A stretch of 59,230 nucleotides of DNA from positions 1 through 59,230 of the forward strand of contig JAOZIF010000013.1 in assembly GCA_026014495.1 (NCBI GenBank). The letters are read 5' to 3'. The DNA is from Candidatus Bathyarchaeum sp. (GTDB lineage: Archaea; Thermoproteota; Bathyarchaeia; Bathyarchaeales; Bathyarchaeaceae). This document shows, in pieces, positions 8,113 to 17,042 of this stretch. The translations under genes and the position numbers were made by a program. A model generated the notes under the pieces. That model ran no database searches. It was not told where the DNA came from and saw only the letters and a program-made list of their open reading frames with translations. How positions within the stretch are numbered: the first letter of the stretch is position 1; the number at the start of each line of letters is the position of its first letter.

Positions 8113-9738
8113 TTAGAATTCTGGTTTTGTTTTTCCAAGTTTTTTGTCTAGGCATGCTTTGATGAAGCCGTAGTATTCTGGTTCTGGTTTAGTTGGTCTG
8201 CTTTTGAATTCGCCGTGGAACTGTGAGGCAAAGAAAAAGAAGTTGCTAGGTAATTCTAGAATCTCTTTTCTTCTCGCGTCGGGACTGTTTCCTGAGAAAA
8301 TAATTCCCTGCTCCTCTAAAGCACTCCAGTAGTCTGGATTGACTTCCCATCTGTGGCGGTGTCGCTCAAAAATTGTGTCTACCCCATAGAGCCTGTGTGC
8401 TATTGTGTCTTTGTGTACCCGAACTTCGTGGGCACCTAAACGCATGGTTCCACCTTTGTTGTTAACTGTTTTTTGTTCAGGCATTAAGTCAATCACTGGA
8501 TGAGGCGTATCTGGATTTATTTCGGTGCTGTTGGCTCCAGTGAATCCGCAAACGTTTCGGGCAAATTCAACGACTGCTAATTGGAATCCGTAGCAGACTC
8601 CAAGGAAAGGAATGTTGTTTTCGCGGGCAAACTGGATGCCCTTAATTTTTCCCTCAGTTCCTCTTGGTCCAAACCCGTAGGGAATGAAGATTCCATCATG
8701 CCCCTCAAGAAGCTTTAGTCCATCTGAGTTGTTTTCTAAGCATTCTGCTTCAATGTAATCTACCGTCACTTTTGTTTGACACGCAGCGCCAGAGTGCCTG
8801 AATGCTTCGTTCATGCTCACGTAGCTGTCAGTTAAACCTGCGTATTTGCCGATTAGAGCTATTTTTACTTCGTATTGGGGGTTTTCAAAGCAGTCTACAA
8901 ACTTTTTCCATTCACTCCATTCTGGAGCTTTTTTGGATATGCCTAATCTGTTGCAAACATAGTCGCCCATACCTTGTTTATCCAAGATTAATGGGACTTT
9001 GTAAATTGATGGAACATCATATGAACAGAAAACCGCCTCTTTGGGGATTGTACCAAACAGTGCTACCTTTCTTAGTGTTTCATCATCAATCATGTCCCTG
9101 CATCGGGCTACGATAGTGTCAGGTTGGATACCTATTCTGCGTAACTCGTTTACGCTGTGCTGAAGAGGCTTGGTTTTCATTTCACCTGTGACATCCAAAA
9201 TTGGAATTAGGGCAAGGTGCACGTAGAGTGTGTTATCAAAGCCTTCTTCTAGGCGCATCTGGCGTATAGCTTCCAGAAATGGCAAGCCTTCAATGTCGCC
9301 TACTGTTCCACCAAGTTCGGTTAAGACAGTATCTGCCTTTGATTTCTCGGCGACAGTGCGGATTCGCCGTTTTATTTCGTTAGTTACGTGTGGAACAATC
9401 TGGACGCATCTGCCTAGAAAGTCTCCGCGTCGTTCTCGGTCTATGACGGTTTGGTATATTTGTCCTGTTGTTACGTTGTTGTCTTTTGGCATGTTAGCGT
9501 CAAGAAACCGTTCATAACCGCCTAGGTCAAGGTCGGTTTCGCCTCCATCCTCTGTAACGAATACTTCGCCGTGGATGTAGGGGTTCATGGTTCCTGCGTC
9601 AACGTTCACGTAAGGGTCAACTTTGATGACTGTAACATCAACGCCTCTAACCTGAAGCATTTTGCCTATAGAAGAAGTAACAATTCCCTTACCAACAGAG
9701 GAAAGCACACCACCCGTTACAAAAATATACTTGACCAT
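8113..9738 (-). CDS. pyrG: CTP synthase (glutamine hydrolysing)
   Basis: A 541-residue, full-length CTP synthase converting UTP to CTP. The amidoligase domain begins with KYIFVTGGVLSSVGKGI and continues with VIKVDPYVNVDAGTMNP and the acidic ELGGTVGDIEG loop. A class I glutamine amidotransferase domain fills the second half, with nucleophile Cys in FLGVCYGFQ and the His-Glu pair in QFHGEFKSRP. Two residues differ from the common consensus (GVCYGFQ instead of GICLGMQ, FHGEF instead of FHPEF), but all three catalytic residues are present. Confidence 0.97.
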   Translation of the reverse strand: MVKYIFVTGGVLSSVGKGIVTSSIGKMLQVRGVDVTVIKVDPYVNVDAGTMNPYIHGEVFVTEDGGETDLDLGGYERFLDANMPKDNNVTTGQIYQTVIDRERRGDFLGRCVQIVPHVTNEIKRRIRTVAEKSKADTVLTELGGTVGDIEGLPFLEAIRQMRLEEGFDNTLYVHLALIPILDVTGEMKTKPLQHSVNELRRIGIQPDTIVARCRDMIDDETLRKVALFGTIPKEAVFCSYDVPSIYKVPLILDKQGMGDYVCNRLGISKKAPEWSEWKKFVDCFENPQYEVKIALIGKYAGLTDSYVSMNEAFRHSGAACQTKVTVDYIEAECLENNSDGLKLLEGHDGIFIPYGFGPRGTEGKIKGIQFARENNIPFLGVCYGFQLAVVEFARNVCGFTGANSTEINPDTPHPVIDLMPEQKTVNNKGGTMRLGAHEVRVHKDTIAHRLYGVDTIFERHRHRWEVNPDYWSALEEQGIIFSGNSPDARRKEILELPSNFFFFASQFHGEFKSRPTKPEPEYYGFIKACLDKKLGKTKPEF

Positions 9739-9818
9739 CTAGTAAGACCTCACAATAATAAACCCCTAAAACGTGTTTGCCGTTAAAAATGCTTTCGACA
9801 AGATAATGTATTGTGCGA

Positions 9819-10436
9819 CTACGTGTGAGCTGAGTCCAAGTTTGATGTTTTGGTTTGGTTTAACGTATGTAATGCCAGTTCGCCAGCTTTTTTCATGTTT
9901 TTGCCAAGAGAAACAAAACCATGATTTCTAATTACAATTAGCTCCTTGTTGCCCATTACCTTCAGGACTTCTTTTGCTAACTCTATTGTGCCAGATTCGT
10001 ATTCTGTTTCAGTTATGGGCAGACTCATTTTTTCAGCATGGCTTACTATGTTGTCGTTGTGTCCATGAAAAACTGCGTTAATTTCTTTGTTTGCTTTGTA
10101 AAGCAAATGGTGCATTATCGACTCGGAAGATGGTTTCTTTTTGCCTTCAACAAAAAACGTGTTAGCTTTTTCGTCGTAAGCTTTGACATTAACAAAACAG
10201 TTGTCGGCTAAGTTCTCTTTGTTTTTCAGTCCAGACGCTGTTATCACAAAACCATCTTTTAATCTAAAACTCAGGTTGCCCGTGTAGTTTCCTTCAACCA
10301 CTGGAGTTAAACCGTTTTTCTGGAATTTTTCGCTCCATTCTTTTAGTTCCACAATTTTTGCGTCACTGGGAACCTTGTCAGAGACAAAAACGGTGTTGAA
10401 TCTTATTTTTCCTTCTTTCATTTGCTCATTCAGCAC
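9819..10436 (-). CDS. Class II aldolase/adducin family protein
   Basis: A 205-residue cytosolic protein of the fuculose-/ribulose-phosphate aldolase and epimerase superfamily. It has the substrate loop EGNYTGNLSFR (about 48-58) and TASGL (66-70), the SSES element (103-106), and zinc ligands HGH at 124-126 and the His of RNHG at 170-173. It should bind one divalent metal and act on a phosphorylated sugar or sugar acid; the substrate is not determined. The start is GTG at 10436, with an in-frame ATG five codons later as the alternative. Confidence 0.85.
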   Translation of the reverse strand: MLNEQMKEGKIRFNTVFVSDKVPSDAKIVELKEWSEKFQKNGLTPVVEGNYTGNLSFRLKDGFVITASGLKNKENLADNCFVNVKAYDEKANTFFVEGKKKPSSESIMHHLLYKANKEINAVFHGHNDNIVSHAEKMSLPITETEYESGTIELAKEVLKVMGNKELIVIRNHGFVSLGKNMKKAGELALHTLNQTKTSNLDSAHT

Positions 10437-10498
10437 TTTGTTGGCTTAGGGGTTTTGCAAAGTATAAGACGCCTATATAAACAGAGCAGATTATCGGT

Positions 10499-11563
10499 TT
10501 ATAGCCATTTTTTCTTTCTGAAATAACCTACCATTACTATACCTACGGCAAGCATAACAATGTAAACCATGGGATACCCCCAAGGCGAATCAAGCTCAGG
10601 CATATACTTGAAGTTCATTCCGTAGATGCCCGCGATAAGCGTTAATGGAATAAATATTGTTGCGATAATTGTTAATACTTTCATTACTTCGTTCATTTTG
10701 TTGCTGACGCTTGAAAGATAAATGTCAAGCATGCCCGAAAGCATGTCGCGAAAAGTTTCTAGGGCGTCAATGACCTGAATTGTGTGATCATAAACGTCTC
10801 GTAAGTAAATGTCGATGGACTTGTCGATTAGGGGCGATTCCCATCTTTCCAGTCTACTTATTACTTCCCGTAACGGCCAAACCGATTTGCGGAGATATAT
10901 TAGTTCACGTTTCAAGTTGTGGATTGTATGCAGAACTTCTGGTGTTGCGTTCTTAACAAGTTCATCTTCTATGTCCTCGATTTTTTCTCCAATTTTCTCC
11001 AGAACCATGAAGTAGTGGTCAACGATGGCGTCTATCAGAGAGTATGCAAGGTAGTCTGCCCCCATTTTTCTGGTGCGCCCACGATCAGACCTAATTCGTT
11101 CTCTGATGATATCAAAAACGTCTCCTTCATCCTCCTGAAACGAGACCACATAATTTGAGCCAAGAATCAGACAGACCTGCTCGGTTCTTGTTTCGTTTAC
11201 TTTTTCGTCGTATTGAAGCATTTTTAGGACAATAAACAGGTAATCATTAAAATCCTCCATTTTTGGGCGCTGCCCAGTATGCATGATGTCTTCTAATGCG
11301 AGGGGATGAATTTTGAGGTGTTTGCCGATTTGTTCGACATTATCTAGTTTATGCACCCCGTCTATGTTTATCCATGTTGTAGTTGGTTTATCTTTGAGGG
11401 GAAAACATTTGTCAACTGTGTTTACTTCTGTTTCCTCAAAATTGTTGCTATCATAAGTGATGCATGTAACCTTTACTTGTTCATCCTTTTTTTTACCAAC
11501 ATATACTGGGGTTCCGGGAGGAAGACCAGCTTTCTTTGCTAGCTTCTTGGTAAAACGTGGCGT
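10499..11563 (-). CDS. corA: CorA-type Mg2+/Co2+ transporter with a probable ACG start
   Basis: Divalent cation channel of the CorA family. The C-terminal end has two membrane helices and the YGMNF signature that forms the selectivity filter. The first conventional start in frame is GTG at 11356 (285 residues), but the same frame continues upstream with typical CorA N-terminal sequence: AKKAGLPPGTPVYVG and WINIDGVHK. No ATG, GTG or TTG occurs there. An AGGGGGTG Shine-Dalgarno (11578-11571 on this strand) lies seven bases before an ACG at 11563, which would give about 354 residues beginning (M)PRFTKKLAKKAG. Either ACG is the true start or an ATG has been changed to ACG. The family call is secure; the start is an inference. 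Confidence 0.88.
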   Translation of the reverse strand, partial: TPRFTKKLAKKAGLPPGTPVYVGKKKDEQVKVTCITYDSNNFEETEVNTVDKCFPLKDKPTTTWINIDGVHKLDNVEQIGKHLKIHPLALEDIMHTGQRPKMEDFNDYLFIVLKMLQYDEKVNETRTEQVCLILGSNYVVSFQEDEGDVFDIIRERIRSDRGRTRKMGADYLAYSLIDAIVDHYFMVLEKIGEKIEDIEDELVKNATPEVLHTIHNLKRELIYLRKSVWPLREVISRLERWESPLIDKSIDIYLRDVYDHTIQVIDALETFRDMLSGMLDIYLSSVSNKMNEVMKVLTIIATIFIPLTLIAGIYGMNFKYMPELDSPWGYPMVYIVMLAVGIVMVGYFRKKKWL

Positions 11564-11620
11564 TACAGTGCACCCCCTGAAAGATTTTCGTGTAGACTAT
11601 TTAATACTTCTCAAAGCTGT

Positions 11621-12652
11621 TTATCCACTTCTGTTTGGCTCTAAAATTACCTTAAGCGATTTTCCTGCTTCTGCCACAAGCCTAAACCCTTCTGCCGCTT
11701 CTTTGAGGTCTAGCCTGTGGGTTATCATGTCAAAAACGTTGATGTGCTTTTGTGACAAAACATGCAATGCTTCTTTGAGGTCTTTTGGCGCTGCACCATA
11801 CGACGTTCGTATTGTTGTTTCGTTTCTCCAAAACTGGGTTATGGGTATCGGAATTTTAACTGTGGGGTCTGGAACCGCAAAAAACAGGATTGTTCCTCCA
11901 CGGTCTGCGCAGTCTAGTGCAGTTAATGCTGCTTTGGTTGCACCAGTGCACACAATTACTTTGTCCACTCCGGTTCCATCGTTAAGTTGTTTTAGTTGCT
12001 TAACTAAATCATTGTTAGCATCTATTGTGTGGTCTGCGCCAAATTTTTCTGCCAACTTTAGACGGTCAGCACTGATGTCCGCCGCAAAAATCTTCTGTAC
12101 ACCCTTCATTTTCGATAATTGTATGTGAAGTATTCCAGCCATTCCACTGCCAATTATCAAAACTGTGTCACATTTTTGCATATCCGATAATCTTTGACCC
12201 CTAACTGCACACGCTAACGGTTCAATGAATGTTCCTTCTTCATAGCTCATGTCTGCTGGCAGCTTGTAAACTCCGGATTCAATGTTAATTTTTGGCACAC
12301 GTATATACTGCGAGAAGCCTCCAGGAAAGTAATTTGTTGTGTGCAGGGTTTCGCAGGCTGTGTGCGCATCTTTTTTGCAGTAACAGCACTTGTTGCAGGG
12401 TACATGATGAGAAACAAAAACGCGGTCTCCAACTTCATATTTGGTGACGTTTTCTCCAACTTCATCTATTATTCCTGTTGCTTCATGGCCTAGCACTCGG
12501 GGCGCTTTTGGGAGCCTGTACCATTCTACACCGTCTGTTCCGCAGATTCCGCTAGCCATGACCTTTAGGAGAAATTCGTCGGGTCCAATCTCTGGTTTAG
12601 GGATGTCTTCTATTCGTATGTCCTTGTTGTTGTGGTAGACCGCTACAAGCAT
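11621..12652 (-). CDS. Zinc-dependent medium-chain alcohol/polyol dehydrogenase
   Basis: A 343-residue MDR enzyme, oxidising a secondary alcohol or polyol with NAD(P). The catalytic zinc ligands are C37 (GICGTDG) and H56-E57 (LGHEATG). The four structural-zinc Cys are C86, C89, C92 and C100 in the usual C-x2-C-x2-C-x7-C spacing. The Rossmann motif is VLIIGSGMAGILH, followed by an acidic residue (AADIS), which favours NAD over NADP. It lies 28 bases downstream of the LsrF-like aldolase on the same strand, so dehydrogenase and aldolase probably serve one sugar pathway. Confidence 0.88.
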   Translation of the reverse strand: MLVAVYHNNKDIRIEDIPKPEIGPDEFLLKVMASGICGTDGVEWYRLPKAPRVLGHEATGIIDEVGENVTKYEVGDRVFVSHHVPCNKCCYCKKDAHTACETLHTTNYFPGGFSQYIRVPKINIESGVYKLPADMSYEEGTFIEPLACAVRGQRLSDMQKCDTVLIIGSGMAGILHIQLSKMKGVQKIFAADISADRLKLAEKFGADHTIDANNDLVKQLKQLNDGTGVDKVIVCTGATKAALTALDCADRGGTILFFAVPDPTVKIPIPITQFWRNETTIRTSYGAAPKDLKEALHVLSQKHINVFDMITHRLDLKEAAEGFRLVAEAGKSLKVILEPNRSG

Positions 12653-12680
12653 TGCGTCACCAAAAATTAGGGAGAAGGAC

Positions 12681-13478
12681 TTATGCCTTTCCCGATTTTA
12701 CTTCTTCAAAGAGTTGTTGTGCTTCTTTGGCAGTGAGGTTTTCATGGATTATTCCACGTATACCTCGCATAACTGCTACTGGATACTGGTGTTGCCAAAT
12801 GTTTCTGCCAAGGTTAACGCCTATGGCTCCACATTGCATTCCGTCATAAACGAACTCGAATACCTCCAGTGCAGTGTCCACTTTTGGTCCGCCTGCGATT
12901 ACCACAGGAACAGGGCAGCCATCAACAACTTTAGCGAAATCTTCTTCACAGTAATATGTTTTGACTACTCTGGCGCCTAATTCAGCTGCTATTCTAGAGC
13001 ATAATCCTAGGTATCGGGCTGTACGCTTTTCGAGTTCTCTGCCTACTGCAGTTACTGCCATTGTGGGTATACCATAGTCTTCGCATTGGTCAACAAGCCG
13101 TGAAAAACTCTTCAAAGTTTGATGCTCATATTTGCCACCAACATAAATGCTCATGGAAACGGCGCTGGCGTTAAGCCTAAGAATCTCTGTTATAGAAGTC
13201 ATCTGTTCCTCATTTGACAGGTCGTCTCCGACTACGCTGTTGCCTCCAGAAACCCGCAGAATAATCGGCTTTTCAATTGATGGGTCTACACAGTTTCTAA
13301 GCACGCCTCGCGTCATCATTACAGCGTCTGCGTATGGAACAAGCGGTTTTATTGTTTCTCCGGGCTTCTCCAGTTTACGGGTTGGTCCCTGAAAATATCC
13401 ATGGTCAATAGGCAAAAAGAGCGCTTTTCCGTCTTTTTGTATGAGCCTGTTTAATCTGTTTTGGATTCCCCAATCCAT
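12681..13478 (-). CDS. DeoC/LsrF-family class I aldolase (LsrF-like thiolase/aldolase)
   Basis: About 265 residues. It is closely similar to bacterial LsrF (3-hydroxy-5-phosphonooxypentane-2,4-dione thiolase): DWGIQNRLNRL at the N-terminus, LPIDHGYFQGPT, ADAVMMTRGVLR, Schiff-base Lys in VVKTYY, the phosphate-binding VIAGGPK and NLGRNIWQ. ATG 13478 is preferred over GTG 13496: GGGAGG lies nine bases before it, and the protein then begins exactly at the LsrF-like MDWG. The start is one base beyond the stop of the 74-residue Cys protein, so the two are coupled. No other lsr genes are nearby, so autoinducer-2 degradation is unlikely; a sugar-phosphate aldolase with the MDR partner is more plausible. 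Confidence 0.85.
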   Translation of the reverse strand: MDWGIQNRLNRLIQKDGKALFLPIDHGYFQGPTRKLEKPGETIKPLVPYADAVMMTRGVLRNCVDPSIEKPIILRVSGGNSVVGDDLSNEEQMTSITEILRLNASAVSMSIYVGGKYEHQTLKSFSRLVDQCEDYGIPTMAVTAVGRELEKRTARYLGLCSRIAAELGARVVKTYYCEEDFAKVVDGCPVPVVIAGGPKVDTALEVFEFVYDGMQCGAIGVNLGRNIWQHQYPVAVMRGIRGIIHENLTAKEAQQLFEEVKSGKA

Positions 13479-13479
13479 C

Positions 13480-13704
13480 TTATTTTCCTCCCTCATTCTG
13501 TGGTCTTACAATTAAATATCCTTTCTCTATAAGCCAATGATGAAACTGCCACGTAGTATACACACAATCAGTGCTGCATGTCTTCCTGACTTTTTCATAT
13601 TCTTCAGAGCCTGACTCTAGCTTGTTTAGTTCAACCTGCACAGGACAGCTTACGTCATTGCAGAATTCTCGGCGCTTATAATCAACAAAACCTTCTATGC
13701 TCAA
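13480..13704 (-). CDS. Small protein with four cysteines, function unknown
   Basis: A 74-residue protein I do not recognise. Its four cysteines (residues 15, 20, 43 and 47) sit in FCNDVSC and TCSTDC contexts, a spacing that could bind zinc or a small Fe-S cluster. A Trp/His-rich stretch follows (YTTWQFHHWLIEKGYL), so a metal site is plausible. It is the first gene of an apparent operon with the LsrF-like aldolase and the MDR dehydrogenase; its stop region contains the Shine-Dalgarno of the aldolase. No signal peptide or membrane segment is seen. It may be a partner or regulator of the aldolase. Confidence 0.75.
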   Translation of the reverse strand: MSIEGFVDYKRREFCNDVSCPVQVELNKLESGSEEYEKVRKTCSTDCVYTTWQFHHWLIEKGYLIVRPQNEGGK

Positions 13705-13777
13705 AATTGAAACCTCAGTTGATTCTTCGAGTGTATACTCTAACTTTTAAAATTAACTCGCAACTGAGTTGTCACGT

Positions 13778-13831
13778 CTATTAGGAGACTAATAGAGGTT
13801 CATTGTTGAAAACTAACTTTTTTCTGAAAAA
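13778..13831 (+). repeat. Dispersed intergenic repeat, copy A
   Basis: About 54 bp consisting of a perfect hairpin CTATTAG-GAGA-CTAATAG (13778-13795), then AGGTTCATTGTTGAAAAC, then ACTAACTTTTTTCTGAAAA. Near-identical copies lie at 20221-20275 and 34599-34650, both in the opposite orientation. Copy A lies between the divergent Cys-protein gene and trxB, 123 bp before the trxB start. Confidence 0.8.
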
Positions 13832-13953
13832 CAAAGCAAGACAACAAACATGGCAGTTAACTGCTTAGTCAAAAACCTGAAGGTCACAGTTTAATAATTG
13901 AAAACACATCTGATTCACGTGACTTGCAATATTTCGTTGTGAAGTGAAGCACC

Positions 13954-14865
13954 ATGTATGATGTTATAATTATTGGTTCTGGACCCGCTGGCTTAACCGC
14001 CTCCATTTACACAAGCAGAGCTGGACTAAAAACCCTTGTAGTTGCAGGAGCCACATGGGGCGGGCAACTCATGCTCACACGAGAAGTCGAAAACTTTCCA
14101 GGATTCGAAAACGGAATTCTTGGACCCACACTCATGGAACAAATGCACAAACAAGCTGAACGATGCGGAGCAGAACTAATCTTTGAACACGCCACCGCTA
14201 CGAACTTTAAATCAAAACCCTTCAAGGTGACCACTGGAAACAAGGTTTACGAAGCAAAAACAGTTGTCATAGCCACCGGCGCTTCAGCTAAGTGGCTGGG
14301 CTTAGAAAGCGAAACACGTCTTAGAGGCAGAGGCGTTTCAGTTTGTGCCACCTGCGATGCACCCTTTTTCAGAAACAAAAAAGTTGTAGTTGTTGGAGGA
14401 GGCGACACCGCCATGGAAGAAGCCCTATTTTTATCTAACGTTGTAAGCGACGTCAAAGTTATTCACAGACGAGACACGCTACGAGCCTGCAAGTGGCTTC
14501 AAGAAAAGGCATTTGAAAACCCAAAAATCTCGTTTGTGTGGAACAGCACAGTCACTGAGGTCCTAGGAAAAGACAGAGTAGAAGGCGTTAAACTTGCAAA
14601 CACTGTTTCTGGCGAACAATCCCGACTCTCTTGTGACGCTGTCTTTTTAGCAATCGGTTACACGCCCAACACTGGCATCTTCAAGAACCAAATTGAACTT
14701 GAAGAAACAGGCTACATTGTAGTCCATGACGAAACACGAACCAACATAGAGGGCGTGTTTGTTGCAGGCGATGTTGCAGATTACCGTTACCGCCAAGCCA
14801 TCGCCGCTGCTGGGTCTGGCTGCAAAGCAGCTCTTGATGTAGAAAAATATCTGTTAAGCACCTAA
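13954..14865 (+). CDS. trxB: Thioredoxin reductase
   Basis: A 303-residue flavoprotein disulfide reductase passing electrons from NAD(P)H through FAD to a CxxC pair. The FAD motif is IIIGSGPAGLTAS (6-18), the redox-active disulfide is C131-A-T-C134 in VCATCDAPF, the nucleotide motif is VVGGGDTAMEEA, and the second FAD motif is GVFVAGDVAD near the C-terminus. The HRRDTLRA stretch after the nucleotide domain has the HRR basic pattern usually linked with NADPH. The gene is monocistronic, with an AT-rich TTTAATAATTG about 60 bp upstream as a possible TATA element. Repeat copy A also lies upstream. Confidence 0.96.
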   Translation: MYDVIIIGSGPAGLTASIYTSRAGLKTLVVAGATWGGQLMLTREVENFPGFENGILGPTLMEQMHKQAERCGAELIFEHATATNFKSKPFKVTTGNKVYEAKTVVIATGASAKWLGLESETRLRGRGVSVCATCDAPFFRNKKVVVVGGGDTAMEEALFLSNVVSDVKVIHRRDTLRACKWLQEKAFENPKISFVWNSTVTEVLGKDRVEGVKLANTVSGEQSRLSCDAVFLAIGYTPNTGIFKNQIELEETGYIVVHDETRTNIEGVFVAGDVADYRYRQAIAAAGSGCKAALDVEKYLLST

Positions 14866-15013
14866 ACCAGCACAAATAATTCACAAAGAATCCAGAAAAA
14901 AGAGCATCACCGTCTGGACTAACAAAGCTTTTACATGTCCTGACCCAATAAACTGGGTTGAAAGCTTCTCCACAAAAATCGGGCATCAGCGAAAAAAAGG
15001 AGAAAAGTTAGTC

Positions 15014-16240
15014 ATGAGTGTACAATCTTACTCCAAAAAACTGGGAATCGTGGGCAAACCAAACACTGGAAAATCCACATTTTTTTCCGCTGCAACCCTA
15101 ATCCCAGTGGACATCGGAAACTATCCCTTCACAACCATCAAACCCAACAGAGGCATAGGATACCTAAGAACTCCATGTGTCCACACAGAATTCAATGTTG
15201 AAGATAACCCAAAAAACTCCCTGTGCCTAAACGGAATCCGATTAGTTCCTGTTGAATTAATCGACGTGGCAGGACTCGTCCCCGGAGCATGGGAAGGACG
15301 CGGACTAGGAAACCAGTTCCTAGACGAAATCAGACGCGCAGACGCGTTGCTACATGTAGTCGACGCCTCAGGGTCAACAGATTGTGAAGGAAAAATCTGC
15401 AAAAAAGGAGAACACGACCCCCTGGAGGACGTAAAGTTTCTTGAGAACGAAATAACCATGTGGCTAAACCAGATACTAAAAAAAGACTGGCCCAAAATGG
15501 CTAGAACTGCAGAATCAGGCAGAGAAGACATGATTTCTCTTCTAGAGTCGCGCTTGAATGGGTTAGGCATCAAACGGTTCCACATAATTGAGAGCCTAAG
15601 AAAAACAGACCTTAATATGGACAAACCAACACACTGGAGCGACCAAGACCTCATAACATTCTTGAATCTACTCCGAAGCGTTTCCAAGCCAACATTAATT
15701 GCCGCAAACAAAATTGACCTACCATATGCCGAAGAAAATGTTGAGCGCCTAAAAGAGAGCGGATACAGTGTTGTGGCCTGTAGCGCAGAAGCAGAACTGG
15801 CCCTTAGAAGAGCCGGAGAAAAAGGATTAATAACTTACAATCCCGGAGACTGCAAATTAACTCCAAAAAACCCTGAAAAACTCACCCCCGCCCAGAACAG
15901 AGCATTAAATGTTATTCAGGAACAAATCCTATACAAATTCGGGTCTACTGGAGTCCAAGAAGCCATTAACCATGCCTTCTTTGAGCTTTTGCAAATGGTT
16001 GCTGTTTACCCTGTAGAGGACAGTGAACATCTCAGCGACCACAAGGGCAGAGTTCTTCCCGATGTGTATCTTGTACCCTACGGAACTACTGTTCGCCAAC
16101 TCGCGTACATAATTCACACTGAATTAGGAGACAGTTTCATTCACGCAATTGATATTCGTGGAAAAAACAGAATCGGTGAAGACTATGTACTAAAAGACAG
16201 GGACGTAGTTTCGATAGTCAGCGCCAAGAAAAGAGGGTAA
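15014..16240 (+). CDS. YchF/OLA1-related GTPase with a C-terminal TGS domain (archaeal Ygr210-like)
   Basis: A 408-residue translation-associated GTPase of the Obg/YchF group. G1 is GKPNTGKST (about 14-22), switch/G3 is LIDVAGLVPGA, and G4 is NKIDLP, so this is the NKxD-bearing, GTP-specific archaeal branch rather than the ATP-using bacterial YchF with NxxE. An insertion with VDASGSTDCEGKICKKGEHDP follows G3. The C-terminal 85 or so residues (YPVEDSEHLSDHKGRVLPDVYLV to the end) form a TGS domain for RNA/ribosome contact. It converges on uppS with a gap of seven bases. Confidence 0.92.
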   Translation: MSVQSYSKKLGIVGKPNTGKSTFFSAATLIPVDIGNYPFTTIKPNRGIGYLRTPCVHTEFNVEDNPKNSLCLNGIRLVPVELIDVAGLVPGAWEGRGLGNQFLDEIRRADALLHVVDASGSTDCEGKICKKGEHDPLEDVKFLENEITMWLNQILKKDWPKMARTAESGREDMISLLESRLNGLGIKRFHIIESLRKTDLNMDKPTHWSDQDLITFLNLLRSVSKPTLIAANKIDLPYAEENVERLKESGYSVVACSAEAELALRRAGEKGLITYNPGDCKLTPKNPEKLTPAQNRALNVIQEQILYKFGSTGVQEAINHAFFELLQMVAVYPVEDSEHLSDHKGRVLPDVYLVPYGTTVRQLAYIIHTELGDSFIHAIDIRGKNRIGEDYVLKDRDVVSIVSAKKRG

Positions 16241-16247
16241 ACAACTA

Positions 16248-17042
16248 TTACGTGCCAAAACGGCGTTTTCTTCTTTGATACATTCTAACTGCACGTAAAA
16301 GGTCTATGAATCTAAAGTCTGGCCAGTTCACATCCACGAAACACAGTTCACTGTAAGCAGACTGCCAAGAGAGAAAACCGCTAAGTCTTTCTTCACCAGA
16401 TGTTCGTATAATCAGGTCAGCATCCTGCTTTGGCATGTGGGCAGTGTATAGGTAGTTCTCAAAAACTTGTTCAGTGATGTCTTCAATTTTCAGTTCACCG
16501 TTTTTAACTTCTTCAGCTATTTTCTTCGTGGCATCAACAATTTCTGCTCTTCCACCGTAAGCCAACGCTATATTCAAAAACCGGTCGCTAAAGTTTTTTG
16601 TTGTTTCTTCTACGGGCTCAATAACTTCTTGAATCGATTTAGGTAAGAGGTCTATGCGCCCTATGGCTTTAACTCTGATTTTGTTTTCGTAAATCCGCTT
16701 ATTTGTAAGGATTGAACGCAGTTTTTCTTCGATAAGCTTCATAATTTCGTTTACTTCTTTTTGTGATCGCTGAAAGTTTTCGGTTGAAAAAGCGTATAAC
16801 GTAATGAATTTTGCATCCAGTTCGATACACCAATCAAGAAGTTCGTTAATCTTGTTGGCGCCATGACGGTGACCAACCCACGGGATCATTGCTTTGTGGA
16901 CTGCCCATCTCCTGTTTCCGTCAAGGATGATTGCGATATGTTCCGGTTTTTTGCCTTGGTTAACTTGGAACCACAGCCACTTTTCATATGCCTTATAAAT
17001 TCCTAAAACAGAGAGCAAACCTTCAAGCATATCTTTTACCAC
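16248..17042 (-). CDS. uppS: cis-Prenyltransferase (polyprenyl diphosphate synthase)
   Basis: A 264-residue enzyme that elongates an allylic diphosphate with isopentenyl diphosphate to make the long polyprenyl (dolichol-type) carrier used in archaeal protein N-glycosylation. The catalytic Asp is D41 in IAIILDGNRRWA. Further signatures are HRHGANKINELLDWC, YAFSTENFQRS and the C-terminal DLIIRTSGEERLSGFLSWQ and DVNWPDF. It appears to be the last gene of a minus-strand run after the coiled-coil and DUF373 genes; the 124-bp gap upstream leaves room for its own promoter. Confidence 0.95.
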   Translation of the reverse strand: MVKDMLEGLLSVLGIYKAYEKWLWFQVNQGKKPEHIAIILDGNRRWAVHKAMIPWVGHRHGANKINELLDWCIELDAKFITLYAFSTENFQRSQKEVNEIMKLIEEKLRSILTNKRIYENKIRVKAIGRIDLLPKSIQEVIEPVEETTKNFSDRFLNIALAYGGRAEIVDATKKIAEEVKNGELKIEDITEQVFENYLYTAHMPKQDADLIIRTSGEERLSGFLSWQSAYSELCFVDVNWPDFRFIDLLRAVRMYQRRKRRFGT

